Assembly: GCA_002726515.1 (NCBI GenBank)
Contig: PBTE01000138.1
Span: 1 to 44,184 of the forward strand
Length of the DNA: 44,184 nucleotides
Direction: 5' to 3'
Source of the DNA: Planctomycetaceae bacterium
GTDB taxonomy: Bacteria; Planctomycetota; Planctomycetia; Pirellulales; Pirellulaceae
Below are positions 16,909 through 25,335 of this stretch, piece by piece. Both the position numbers and the translations under genes were made by a program. The notes under the pieces were generated by a model that was given only the letters and a program-made list of their open reading frames with translations, ran no database searches and had not been told where the DNA came from. Numbering within the stretch: the first letter of the stretch is position 1; each line of letters begins with the position of its first letter.

Positions 16909-18165
16909 ATGAGAGCAGCGCGGCTGATGGCGACCTTCGCTTTGGCCTATCTTCCTTTCGGGCCCTGGCTTAACCAAGAGTTCCCGCTGCAGTTGTTAGG
17001 ATTCTCATTCTTCGCTACGGCATTTCCAACAGCCATTATCGTACTGGCCCTGCTCGTTGTCGCTATCGGCGATGACCCCAAGCTCGTAAAAGTGCCCAGC
17101 ATGATGGCAGCTATAGGTCTTACTATCGCCGCGTTTCGAATCCTGCTCGGCGTGAATCCAGAAGGCGGCTTGGCGGCGCAACTGAATCAACTCCGGTTTT
17201 TCGTACTAGCGCCCATTATGTTGTTGCTCTGGCGACCTGTCCTCGCTGACCGGTCGACGCGAAACGTTACATCTTACATACTCATAGGCCATGGTCTCTT
17301 CTTCGGCATCTTAAGTATGGGCTACGTTCTCGGCCTCCATACGATCGGTGTGGAGAGCGTCAACGCAACGGTCACCCTCTCGCAGGGTACGCGGTACGTC
17401 GGATTTGCTGCGGGAGCAAATGTTCACGGTGGCCTCATGGCACTGCTCTTTGCGTACTATTGTTTGAGTCCCATCAGAGAGAAGAGACTTTTTTGGGTTG
17501 TCTTGGGCCCCGTTACTCTGACTGGCGTAATGAGTTCCGGATCAAGATGTGCGGCGGCGGCTTCCTGCATTCAGTTGTGCTGTGCCGCCATCTTACTTGG
17601 TGGCAAACAACGCATCGCAGCCGGGCTCGGGGTAGTGTTCCTCTTAGGTGCCTTGTCCATCAGCGACCGAGGTCCCAACGAATTGTCCGGCCTCATCGCC
17701 AGTCTCCAAGAGCGAATCGACAGGACTGCAGAGGGGGGGGAGACGCGCTGGGCAAAGACCCAAATCGGGCTGGCGGCGATTTCTCAGAGCTGGCAGTCGC
17801 TTTTGGCGGGAACGGACGCGAACAGCTTGATTCTCGGCCCCGAGCACATCGATCAATTCTCCGACAACAGTTACATACAGATGGCGACCATCGTCGGAGT
17901 GCCGGCGACCTGCCTGTTTCTTTGGCTGTGCATCCGCACTATGAGGGTCGAGCCGGGAAGACGCCGCCTCGAGAAGTTCGGTTACTGGAGTCTCATCTCT
18001 GTGACGATGCTTCTGAACAACGCCATCCTGTGGGATATCTGGCTCTACTTTGCGTCAGCTATCTATTGGCTTGTCTTTCTCCCCGAAAACGAGTCCATGG
18101 CAGCGCGGTGTACGACGAGAGGCACGCGTCTCGATACCTGGGCCAAAAGGAGAACCGTTCCATGA
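16909..18165 (+). CDS. O-antigen ligase/polymerase family membrane protein (Wzy-like)
   Basis: Polytopic inner-membrane protein of about 418 residues with some ten hydrophobic segments and a long periplasmic loop near residues 250-310. YVGFAAGANVHGGLMALLFA and DNSYIQMATIVGVPATCLFL resemble the Wzy_C/O-antigen ligase core. It would polymerise lipid-linked repeat units; the ligase reaction is the alternative. The start is uncertain: ATG 16909 has AAAGGGA nine bases upstream, while 16837 has no site. A G8 run at 17733-17740 lies inside the coding sequence. Confidence 0.78.
   Translation: MRAARLMATFALAYLPFGPWLNQEFPLQLLGFSFFATAFPTAIIVLALLVVAIGDDPKLVKVPSMMAAIGLTIAAFRILLGVNPEGGLAAQLNQLRFFVLAPIMLLLWRPVLADRSTRNVTSYILIGHGLFFGILSMGYVLGLHTIGVESVNATVTLSQGTRYVGFAAGANVHGGLMALLFAYYCLSPIREKRLFWVVLGPVTLTGVMSSGSRCAAAASCIQLCCAAILLGGKQRIAAGLGVVFLLGALSISDRGPNELSGLIASLQERIDRTAEGGETRWAKTQIGLAAISQSWQSLLAGTDANSLILGPEHIDQFSDNSYIQMATIVGVPATCLFLWLCIRTMRVEPGRRRLEKFGYWSLISVTMLLNNAILWDIWLYFASAIYWLVFLPENESMAARCTTRGTRLDTWAKRRTVP
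17733..17740 (+). repeat. G8 homopolymer inside the Wzy-like gene
   Basis: Eight consecutive G bases in the coding strand, inside codons for Glu-Gly-Gly-Glu. Slippage by one base would frameshift the last third of the protein. In the present sequence the frame is intact (ON). Confidence 0.7.
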
Positions 18166-18202
18166 CCTATCAAGTGGGATCTGAAACACAAGTCTGCAGA
18201 CC

Positions 18203-19327
18203 ATGACCAGCACTAACACAAGTATAGTATTTCTTGGAAATGGGCGCTGTTTTCATACGATGGACTGGTTCCGCAGTGCCCAGAAATACACTCCAGGCCA
18301 ACCGCCCCTACTCATCACGGATTTGATCGACGGAGAATCGTTCGAGAAGTTAACCACGTCGGACGATCGCGTCGAAGAACTGCTGGTTCTCGACAGAATT
18401 CTGTTCTCGAAGCAAACACGGTTCGGGAACATTTGGCGAAATATCGTAAAACTGCTGGTGCTTCCCTGGCAGATCGTCAGATTGCGCAGAATCCTTCGTC
18501 AATATGCACGTCCCGTTATTCATGCCCACTCGATGTACTACATTATGCTGGCCAGATTTTCTGGCTGCAAATACGTGGCCACTCCGCAGGGCAGCGAGCT
18601 ACTGGTTCGGCCATACCGATCTCGGCTGTACAGGTTGTTCGCGAGTATCGGGCTTTCTCGCGCAACAGAGATCGTCGTAGACTCAGTCGCAATGTGTAAG
18701 TCTCTCGACGAATTGTTCGGACTCAAGGCAACAATCATCCAGAACGGCATTGATGTCGGCGGCATAGCTACATTACAAGATGAACTGGCGCAACAAAAGA
18801 TGACGGATTCTAGGCCCAACATCGTTTCGCTTCGGGGGTTCACGCCAAACTACCAGATCGATCGACTGGTGGACGCCAGAAACGAAACTGCGAAAGATAC
18901 TCCGATTCATTTCTGTTACCCATTCGAAGAGTGCGAGTACAAGACAGTTGTATCCCAGAAGCTGTCGGACGGAGACCATGATTTGGGGCGTTTGAGCCGC
19001 ATGGATCTGCATATGTTGCTGCTCAGAACGCGATTGGTAGTATCCATACCGAGCAGCGATTCGTCCCCGCGGAGTGTTTATGAGGCGATTTTCTGTGGTT
19101 GTTTCGTCGCCGTCACGGAGGGGGATTGGATAAACCTGCTCCCTCCGTGTATGGCAGCCCGAGTAATCGTTGTCGATCTTCACAACAGAACTTGGCTTCG
19201 GGAGGCGCTGGAGTTTGCCGATGCGAATGCGCGCCAGCCTTACATCCCATCTCCGCAAGCTCTTGACATGTATGATCAGCAGCGGTCGTTGACCAGGTAT
19301 TACCACGAAGTCTATCCAGCAGCCTGA
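18203..19327 (+). CDS. Glycosyltransferase, GT4/GT-B-like, divergent
   Basis: Protein of 374 residues with GT-B layout. The N-terminus has SIVFLGNGRCFHTMDWF, then VIHAHSMYYIMLARF and YVATPQGSELL, which correspond to the acceptor-domain loops of GT4 proteins. The C-terminal half has IIQNGIDVGGI, NIVSLRGFTPNYQIDRLVDA and SIPSSDSSPRSVYEAIFCGC; the last matches the donor-site ExxxxG region. The ordinary GT4 EGxPxxxxEA motif is altered, so the family is less certain. It lies 37 bases after the polymerase gene and ends in PAA. Confidence 0.7.
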   Translation: MTSTNTSIVFLGNGRCFHTMDWFRSAQKYTPGQPPLLITDLIDGESFEKLTTSDDRVEELLVLDRILFSKQTRFGNIWRNIVKLLVLPWQIVRLRRILRQYARPVIHAHSMYYIMLARFSGCKYVATPQGSELLVRPYRSRLYRLFASIGLSRATEIVVDSVAMCKSLDELFGLKATIIQNGIDVGGIATLQDELAQQKMTDSRPNIVSLRGFTPNYQIDRLVDARNETAKDTPIHFCYPFEECEYKTVVSQKLSDGDHDLGRLSRMDLHMLLLRTRLVVSIPSSDSSPRSVYEAIFCGCFVAVTEGDWINLLPPCMAARVIVVDLHNRTWLREALEFADANARQPYIPSPQALDMYDQQRSLTRYYHEVYPAA

Positions 19328-19434
19328 ATAATATGAACCAATCTCTAAGACTTTCGGCTCCGTCGCACTCGCCAACGGCGACTCCCAATCAGACTAGGCA
19401 ACGGACTTCTCGTATCTCGACGAAGAGTGAAGTC

Positions 19435-20580
19435 ATGTCGGCTCGCAACCGTCCGTACGAGGTCTGCAACAATTGCGTCATGGACACGACTGACTCAATG
19501 ATTCAGTTTGACGAGAACGGTGTCTGTGATCACTGCAAGGGCTTCTACGAAAACATCCGACCGAACTGGGATACCGGCGAGAAAGGTTGGGCGCAGCTTC
19601 AGAAGGTCGTCAAAAAGATTAAGGCCGAGGGAGAGGGCAAGGATTTCGATTGCATCATGGGGATGAGCGGCGGGGTGGATAGTTCGTATCTTACATACAT
19701 CGCGAAAGAGAAACTCGGCCTACGACCGTTGGTATTCCATGTCGATGCCGGATGGAATTCCCAAGAGGCGGTCAATAACATCGAGAAGCTAGTGGACGGA
19801 TTGGGGCTAGATCTCTACACCGAAGTGATCGACTGGGAAGAGATGCGAGACCTGCAACTGGCGTTCTTCAAAGCCAGCGTTGCGCACATCGATACGCCGC
19901 AAGATCATGCTTTCTTTGCCACGATGTACAACTTCGCTCACAAACGCAAAATCAAGTACATCTTGACGGGCGCGAATTACTCGACGGAATGCGTGAAGAA
20001 TCCGCTTGAGTGGCATTACCACGCGAGTGATCTGCGCCAACTGAAGGATATTCACCACCGATTCGGGACGCGCCGCCTGGAGACCTTCCCGCTGACGAAC
20101 ATACTTCGGCACAAACTGTACTATGGGTACTTTAAGGGAATCCGGGTCGTCAAGCCCTTGGATTACGTCCCCTACATCAAAGAAGATGCGATCAAACTGT
20201 TGTCCGAACGTTTCGGCTGGCAGACCTACCCACAAAAGCACTTCGAATCGCGATTCACGAAGTTCTATGAAGCCTATTGGCAGCCTGTCAAGTTTGGCAT
20301 CGACAAGAGACGGGTCCAATTCTCAAGCCTGATCCTCACCGGTCAAATGACGCGTGAGGAAGCCCTCGCGCAGCTCTCTAAGCCGGCCTACGACGAAGAG
20401 ACCATTGCACAAGACTTCGAGTACATTGCAACCAAGCTAGGGATTTCGGTCGAGGAGTTGCAAAGTTACATGGATGCGCCCAACAAGAGTTACTCAGACT
20501 ACAAATCGCAGATTGGGATCTACAAGATTGGCACGAAAGTACTGCAGTCCTTGGGGATCGAAAAGAGGACCATGCGATGA
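19435..20580 (+). CDS. N-acetyl sugar amidotransferase (PseA/WbpG/LegP-type PP-loop ATPase)
   Basis: Enzyme of 381 residues that uses ATP and ammonia to turn an acetamido group into an acetamidino group on a sugar or CMP-nonulosonate. The N-terminal zinc-ribbon-like pair CNNCVMD and CDHCKGF is followed by the PP-loop MGMSGGVDSSYL and by FHVDAGWNSQEAVNNIEKLV, a family signature. ATG 19435 has GAAGAG upstream; an in-frame ATG at 19333 would add 34 low-complexity residues. The end overlaps hisH (ATGA). With HisH2 and HisF2 next to it, the three resemble the Pseudomonas WbpG-HisH2-HisF2 module. Confidence 0.92.
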   Translation: MSARNRPYEVCNNCVMDTTDSMIQFDENGVCDHCKGFYENIRPNWDTGEKGWAQLQKVVKKIKAEGEGKDFDCIMGMSGGVDSSYLTYIAKEKLGLRPLVFHVDAGWNSQEAVNNIEKLVDGLGLDLYTEVIDWEEMRDLQLAFFKASVAHIDTPQDHAFFATMYNFAHKRKIKYILTGANYSTECVKNPLEWHYHASDLRQLKDIHHRFGTRRLETFPLTNILRHKLYYGYFKGIRVVKPLDYVPYIKEDAIKLLSERFGWQTYPQKHFESRFTKFYEAYWQPVKFGIDKRRVQFSSLILTGQMTREEALAQLSKPAYDEETIAQDFEYIATKLGISVEELQSYMDAPNKSYSDYKSQIGIYKIGTKVLQSLGIEKRTMR

Positions 20581-21191
20581 TCAAGGTGCTTTGTTACGGT
20601 TCGGGCAACGTCAAGGCGATCACAAACATCTACAAGCGAATCAACGTGCCGTGCGAAGTCGCAACGACAAGTGACGAGCTTAGGTCGGCAGACAAGATCA
20701 TCGTTCCGGGAGTCGGGGCGTTTGATCAGACGATGATGTTGCTCGAAGCATCCGGTATGCTAGACACGCTGAATTCGATGGTGCTTGACGACGAAGTGCC
20801 CGTGCTTGGTGTTTGCGTTGGCATGCAAGCGATGGCGCACGAGAGCGAAGAGGGTGAGCGGAAAGGACTTGGGTGGATTGACGGTGCGATCAAGGAGATC
20901 GACGCGAGGCACCTCACCCATAAACCGAAGCTGCCGCATATGGGCTGGAACTCCGTCACGCCGAGGCAACAACTTCCCATTCTCGATGGCATTGACGAGC
21001 AAACAGGGTTTTACTTCCTACACAGCTATTATTTTGCCTGCGCGAACGAAGAGAACGTGTTAACCACCTCCTACTATGGGACTGAATTCACGTCGGCTGT
21101 CGCGTCCGGCAATATTTACGGCTTTCAGTTTCATCCCGAGAAAAGTCATCTGAATGGCATCACGATCTTCAAGAACTTCGCGGAGCTATAA
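20577..21191 (+). CDS. hisH: HisH2-like glutamine amidotransferase for sugar amidation
   Basis: Class I glutamine amidotransferase of 204 residues. PVLGVCVGMQAMA carries the nucleophilic cysteine, and GFQFHPEKSH carries His and Glu of the catalytic triad. It is of the HisH family, but its neighbours are sugar genes and no other histidine gene is present. It therefore probably supplies ammonia through HisF2 to the PP-loop amidotransferase. It overlaps that gene by four bases and is three bases from hisF. A housekeeping histidine role cannot be excluded but is unlikely. Confidence 0.92.
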   Translation: MIKVLCYGSGNVKAITNIYKRINVPCEVATTSDELRSADKIIVPGVGAFDQTMMLLEASGMLDTLNSMVLDDEVPVLGVCVGMQAMAHESEEGERKGLGWIDGAIKEIDARHLTHKPKLPHMGWNSVTPRQQLPILDGIDEQTGFYFLHSYYFACANEENVLTTSYYGTEFTSAVASGNIYGFQFHPEKSHLNGITIFKNFAEL

Positions 21192-21194
21192 GCG

Positions 21195-21983
21195 GTGTTA
21201 CGCTCTCGAATCATCCCCTGTCTGCTGGTCCACAATGGCGGCCTCGTTAAGACGGTTGGTTTCAAAGACGCCAAGTACGTCGGCGACCCGATCAACGCCG
21301 TCAAGATCTTCAACGAGAAGGAAGTTGATGAGTTGATCGTCGTGGACATCGACGCCAGCGTTAAAGGCAGAGAACCTGATTTTCGATTGATCGAGAATCT
21401 AGCGGCGGAATGCAGAATGCCGCTTTGCTATGGCGGCGGCGTCAAAGACGAGCAGCAAGCTGAGAAGATCATCAGCTTGGGCGTCGAGAAAGTTGCGTTG
21501 AGTTCTGCGCTGATCGAAACACCGACGCTTGCCAGCAGGATCTCCGAAGCGATCGGCAAGCAAAGCGTCGTCTTTGTGCTCGATGTGAAGAAGAACGTCT
21601 TTGGGAAATACTCGGTATACACTCACAATGCCCGAAGGAATACGAAGCAAGATCCTTTCCGGCTAGCGAGAACAATTGAATCACAGGGTGTTGGTGAGAT
21701 CGTTATCAATTCCATCGATAAAGATGGAACGATGACGGGCTATGACGGCAAGCTAGTTGAGAGGATGCGGGCTACTGTTGACGCGCCCATTACTGTCCTT
21801 GGTGGCGCGGGCAGCTTGGACGATATCCATTCACTGATCGATCAGTTCAAGATCATCGGGGCGGCGGCCGGTAGCCTCTTTGTGTTCAAAGGCAAGTATC
21901 GGGCAGTGCTAATCAGCTATCCCGGTCGCGACGAAAAGCAGGTCGTCGCAGGCCTTGGGCCTGCCGCTCGGCTTGCGGCATAG
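21195..21983 (+). CDS. hisF: HisF2-like ammonia-channel subunit, catalytic Asp11 replaced by Leu
   Basis: TIM-barrel protein of 262 residues. The N-terminus RIIPCLLVHNGGLVKTVGF matches HisF, but the position of the catalytic Asp11 (normally in CLDV) is Leu11. KYVGDPINAVKIFNEKEVDE is the form found in polysaccharide-linked HisF paralogs. The later INSIDKDGTMTGYD segment keeps the second aspartate. Loss of Asp11 fits a role in ammonia channelling for amidation rather than imidazole glycerol phosphate synthesis. The start is GTG at 21195, three bases after hisH. It ends in LAA. Confidence 0.9.
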   Translation: MLRSRIIPCLLVHNGGLVKTVGFKDAKYVGDPINAVKIFNEKEVDELIVVDIDASVKGREPDFRLIENLAAECRMPLCYGGGVKDEQQAEKIISLGVEKVALSSALIETPTLASRISEAIGKQSVVFVLDVKKNVFGKYSVYTHNARRNTKQDPFRLARTIESQGVGEIVINSIDKDGTMTGYDGKLVERMRATVDAPITVLGGAGSLDDIHSLIDQFKIIGAAAGSLFVFKGKYRAVLISYPGRDEKQVVAGLGPAARLAA

Positions 21984-22051
21984 CACCGGTACCATGCGTC
22001 AGCTTCTTTGCTGCTTCAGAATGACCGTACACGACAGCCGTGAGCGGGTTG

Positions 22052-22901
22052 GGGTAGCACTCCAGATGGACTTCATTGACGACACGACTCGCCACGGTCG
22101 TCCTGGAATGCCCCCGGTTTGACGCATCTCACTCACTGTTTTTGATGGCTACCAAAGTGAAAGTCAATGAATTCAGTGGATAGAGATGAGATAACCTCTC
22201 CTCATAAGCAACAGGATAACGATTTGCCAGCTTAACCATCATTCGATGAAGCAGATTCCGAAAGCTCTTCTTTTCTCTCCATTCCCTATCAAACTCGATT
22301 TTTTCAATCCGAAATCTTGCGTCCGTGTATTGATAGCGCTGACACAGCGGACTATCAGGATCGAAGTAACTAAAGGAATCCACACTGAATGCCGTGACAT
22401 GAGTCGGATCGATCGCCATATATCGACTCCGGAAATAGGGAACGCCAATCCGAACTGTAGCACGGTCTTTGCACATTCGAAACAACTCTTCAGCGACCCT
22501 GAGGGGTGACGAAAGATGCTCAATCACTTGATCCAGCCATATATCATCGACCGAACCCTCATCGAAGGGGTACGGAAATCTATTTAGATCATGAACTACG
22601 CTAACTCCATCCAATTGCAGACAATCGACGCCGGTATAACCCTCCCGGCAACTACCTCCACATCCTAAATCAAGTTTGAGCATAGAACGCCTTTCTAGTT
22701 TTACGCCTTCTTCAACCATCCCTTCGGATGGTGTGAAATTAGGAAGCGGTCACACAACTCATCAATCGAAAATGAATTGTGTCGCCAAAAAATCAAACTG
22801 ATAGGCAATTTGATTTCCACCACCAGAAGTGAGTCTACAAAGTGGAACTGCTAATTCAAGGGAGAAGACGAGTCTGAGTGGGCCATGTTGGAGTGCTACC
22901 C
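22052..22901. repeat. 13-bp inverted repeat flanking the methyltransferase islet
   Basis: GGGTAGCACTCCA at 22052-22064 recurs as its exact reverse complement at 22889-22901. The pair brackets the opposite-strand, AT-rich methyltransferase gene. It may mark the edges of an inserted or inverted segment, or be chance. Confidence 0.5.
22129..22683 (-). CDS. SAM-dependent class I methyltransferase
   Basis: Small methyltransferase of 184 residues. LKLDLGCGGSCREGYTGVD is motif I, and DDIWLDQVIEHLSSPLRVAEELFR is the usual post-motif II/III stretch of class I enzymes. The substrate is unknown; a sugar or glycolipid is plausible by context. I prefer ATG 22683 (AGAAAGG six bases upstream) to 22719. It is the only non-IS gene on the - strand in this arm and is visibly AT-richer than its neighbours, which suggests later acquisition. 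An IS3-type relic lies on its upstream side. Confidence 0.82.
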   Translation of the reverse strand: MLKLDLGCGGSCREGYTGVDCLQLDGVSVVHDLNRFPYPFDEGSVDDIWLDQVIEHLSSPLRVAEELFRMCKDRATVRIGVPYFRSRYMAIDPTHVTAFSVDSFSYFDPDSPLCQRYQYTDARFRIEKIEFDREWREKKSFRNLLHRMMVKLANRYPVAYEERLSHLYPLNSLTFTLVAIKNSE

Positions 22902-22933
22902 ATTTTCTGGTCCAACCTTGGTGAGGAAATCCA

Positions 22934-23052
22934 AGGCTTTCATCTGGCCAGGCTCAAGTCTGCCAGGCTTTGGAGGTCAGCGAGCAGACGTACAAGCGGT
23001 GGCAGAAGAAGTACGGCGGGCTGCAGGCCGAGGAGGCAAATCGCTTCAGCAG
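22934..23052 (+). pseudogene. Relic of an IS3-family OrfA transposase
   Basis: One reading frame gives the segments AQVCQALEVSEQTYKRWQKK and YGGLQAEEANRF, which match the helix-turn-helix end of IS3-family OrfA (usual form VCRxLxVSEQTYYRWRxxYGG). There is no start, no downstream OrfB, and the frame degenerates after about 40 codons. The rest of the spacer from 22684 to 23145 holds nothing I can name. The relic marks an old insertion next to the methyltransferase gene. Confidence 0.75.
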
Positions 23053-23145
23053 TGCTAGCACTCTCCGGATTTGCCTAGCTCTCGATGTTGCGTCTACGGT
23101 ACAGTACGCCTCTTAGATACATAGTTAGGGAGCATGTAGCCAGGC

Positions 23146-25335
23146 ATGAGGCAAGTCGTACAAAACGTCAATGACGGTCAGCTTTCCATTGCTGACCGCC
23201 CGGCGCCCTGTCATCAGACTGGGCAAGTTCTGATCGCCAATCGCAGCTCATTGATCTCGGCGGGTACCGAGAAGATGGCCCGCGAGCTCGCGCGAAAGTC
23301 CCTGCTGGCGAAAGCCCGAGAACGTCCCGACCACGTTCGACGTGTGCTAGCGAAGGTCCGTAACGAGGGACTGTGGAATACCGTTCAGCAAGTCCGCGAG
23401 AAGCTTGATGATCCCATGCCGATGGGTTATTGCTCCAGTGGAATCGTCTTGGCCTGTGGGGCCGGAGTTCAAGAGTTTCAGCCAGGTGATCGCGTCGCCT
23501 CCAACGGACAGCACGCGGACGTTGTCGCTGTGCCAAAGAACTTGTGTGCCAAAGTGCCCGAGGGTGTCGGCTTCGATCAAGCCGCTTTCACGGTGTTGGG
23601 CGCAATCGCGATGCAAGGAGTGCGGCTGTCGAAGGTCACGCTTGGCGAAACCGTCCTAGTAATTGGATTGGGCTTGGTCGGTCAGATGACCGTCGCGTTG
23701 TTGAAAGCGGCCGGTGCCACGGTTATCGGCACGGACTTGGATCCTGCGAAATGTGAGCTGGCAAAACAAATGGGGGCGACTGAGGCGAGGGTCGGGCTTC
23801 GTGCTTCAGAGCTTGAGGCTCTTACGGGCGGACTTGGAGCTGACGCCGTTCTGATCACCGCGTCTACTAAATCGAACGCGCCGATCGATTTGGCGGCGAA
23901 TGCGGTGCGGCAAAAGGGACGAGTCGTACTGGTCGGGGTGGTCGGGCTTGAGTTGGACCGCCGCCCTTTTTATTTCAAGGAAGCCGAGTTCGTTGTCTCT
24001 TGCTCGTATGGACCGGGTCGGTATGATCCGAAGTACGAAGAGCGCGGGCAAGACTACCCGGCTGCATTTGTTCGCTGGACGGAGCAGCGCAACATACAAG
24101 CCGTCTTAGACTTGATGGCGTCCGGGCGGCTTGATGTCAGTCCTCTTATCTCGCACCGGTTTGCGATCGAAGATGCGTCGCGAGCCTACGACTTGATCGA
24201 GAAGGGCGATCAGCCTTATCTGGGGATCTTGCTCGAGTATCCAGAAGTGGACACAGAGCAACTCTCATCAACAATTAGACTGAAGACGCAGCCCAAGGCC
24301 GGTTCGGTTGGCGTTAGCTGTTTGGGTGCAGGAAACTTCGCGCGAATGGTGTTGCTGCCGAAACTCTGTGCATTGCCAGACGTGCGTCTCGAGGTGATCT
24401 GCTCGGCAGGCGGCGGGTCGGCGGCGCATGTTGGTAACAAACTGGGCTTTGCGACGGCAACGAGCGATGAGGGCAGCGTGTTTAAGGACGACGGAACGGA
24501 CGCAGTCTTCGTCATCACTCAACACCACCAACATGCCGAACAGGTGATCCGCGGTATTCGCGGGGGTAAACACGTCTTCGTTGAGAAGCCGTTGTGCATG
24601 TCCGTTGATGAATTGCACGCTATCGAGGATGGATTGCGTACTGTGCCCAACCCTGCCCTCGTGATGGTTGGCTTCAATCGGCGCTTTTCGCCTGCTGCAA
24701 AGTCCCTTCGCAAGTTCTTTGCCAACACGTTCGAGCCGCTCACGGTTTCGATTCGTTTTAATGCTGGGATGATTCCGGCGGATCATTGGACGCAAGATGA
24801 GGCAATCGGCGGCGGGCGAATCATTGGCGAGGCGTGTCACGCGATCGACTTAGCAACTTACTTAACGGGCTCGCCCGTGACGCGGGTGTTCGCGGAGTCG
24901 ATTGGCGGGCGGAATGCACCGCAGGTGACGGACGACCAGTGTTTCATCACGCTGCGGCACGACAATGGCTCGGTGTCCAATGTCGCGTATCTTTCCGGGG
25001 GCGACAAAGCGTGCCCCAAGGAGCGCGTCGAGGTTTTTGGTGGCGGGCGGAGCGCCATCATCGACGACTTCCGTATCGCCCAGGCTTGGTCGGGCGGGAA
25101 GAAGCAACGACTTTGGAAGGGCACTCAAGACAAAGGCCACGAGGCCGAGTTGCGTGCGTTCATCGATGCGATTCGATGCGGCGGCGAGGCGCCGATCTCG
25201 TGGGATGAACTGAGATCGACGACCCTAGCTTCGATCCTGGCCGTGCAATGCCTGCGTGCGGGGCATCCGCTGGATATCGACTTGCGATCGGCCGAGAGCA
25301 CGCCGGATGGTAACGCGATGAAGATGGCAGGATAA
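23146..25335 (+). CDS. Bi-domain oxidoreductase: alcohol dehydrogenase-like plus Gfo/Idh/MocA
   Basis: Fusion protein of 729 residues. Residues about 1-365 form a medium-chain dehydrogenase: MGYCSSGIVLACG, then GLGLVGQMTVALLKAAGATV as the Rossmann loop near 172. Residues about 385-715 form a Gfo/Idh/MocA domain with GVSCLGAGNFARM near 388 and HVFVEKPLCM near 479, the EKP motif. This fusion is often found beside heparinase II/III-like genes in polysaccharide loci, exactly as here. It probably oxidises or reduces a nucleotide sugar or lipid-linked sugar, but the substrate is unknown. It overlaps the next gene by one base. Confidence 0.88.
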   Translation: MRQVVQNVNDGQLSIADRPAPCHQTGQVLIANRSSLISAGTEKMARELARKSLLAKARERPDHVRRVLAKVRNEGLWNTVQQVREKLDDPMPMGYCSSGIVLACGAGVQEFQPGDRVASNGQHADVVAVPKNLCAKVPEGVGFDQAAFTVLGAIAMQGVRLSKVTLGETVLVIGLGLVGQMTVALLKAAGATVIGTDLDPAKCELAKQMGATEARVGLRASELEALTGGLGADAVLITASTKSNAPIDLAANAVRQKGRVVLVGVVGLELDRRPFYFKEAEFVVSCSYGPGRYDPKYEERGQDYPAAFVRWTEQRNIQAVLDLMASGRLDVSPLISHRFAIEDASRAYDLIEKGDQPYLGILLEYPEVDTEQLSSTIRLKTQPKAGSVGVSCLGAGNFARMVLLPKLCALPDVRLEVICSAGGGSAAHVGNKLGFATATSDEGSVFKDDGTDAVFVITQHHQHAEQVIRGIRGGKHVFVEKPLCMSVDELHAIEDGLRTVPNPALVMVGFNRRFSPAAKSLRKFFANTFEPLTVSIRFNAGMIPADHWTQDEAIGGGRIIGEACHAIDLATYLTGSPVTRVFAESIGGRNAPQVTDDQCFITLRHDNGSVSNVAYLSGGDKACPKERVEVFGGGRSAIIDDFRIAQAWSGGKKQRLWKGTQDKGHEAELRAFIDAIRCGGEAPISWDELRSTTLASILAVQCLRAGHPLDIDLRSAESTPDGNAMKMAG

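Noticed and set aside
17460..18206. 248-codon + strand ORF in another frame of the polymerase gene
   Set aside because: The translation is rich in Arg, His and Trp without membrane segments. The overlapping frame has the Wzy_C pattern.
22021..22122. 33-codon frame after hisF
   Set aside because: Too short and without a ribosome-binding site; it could be a relic but nothing supports that.
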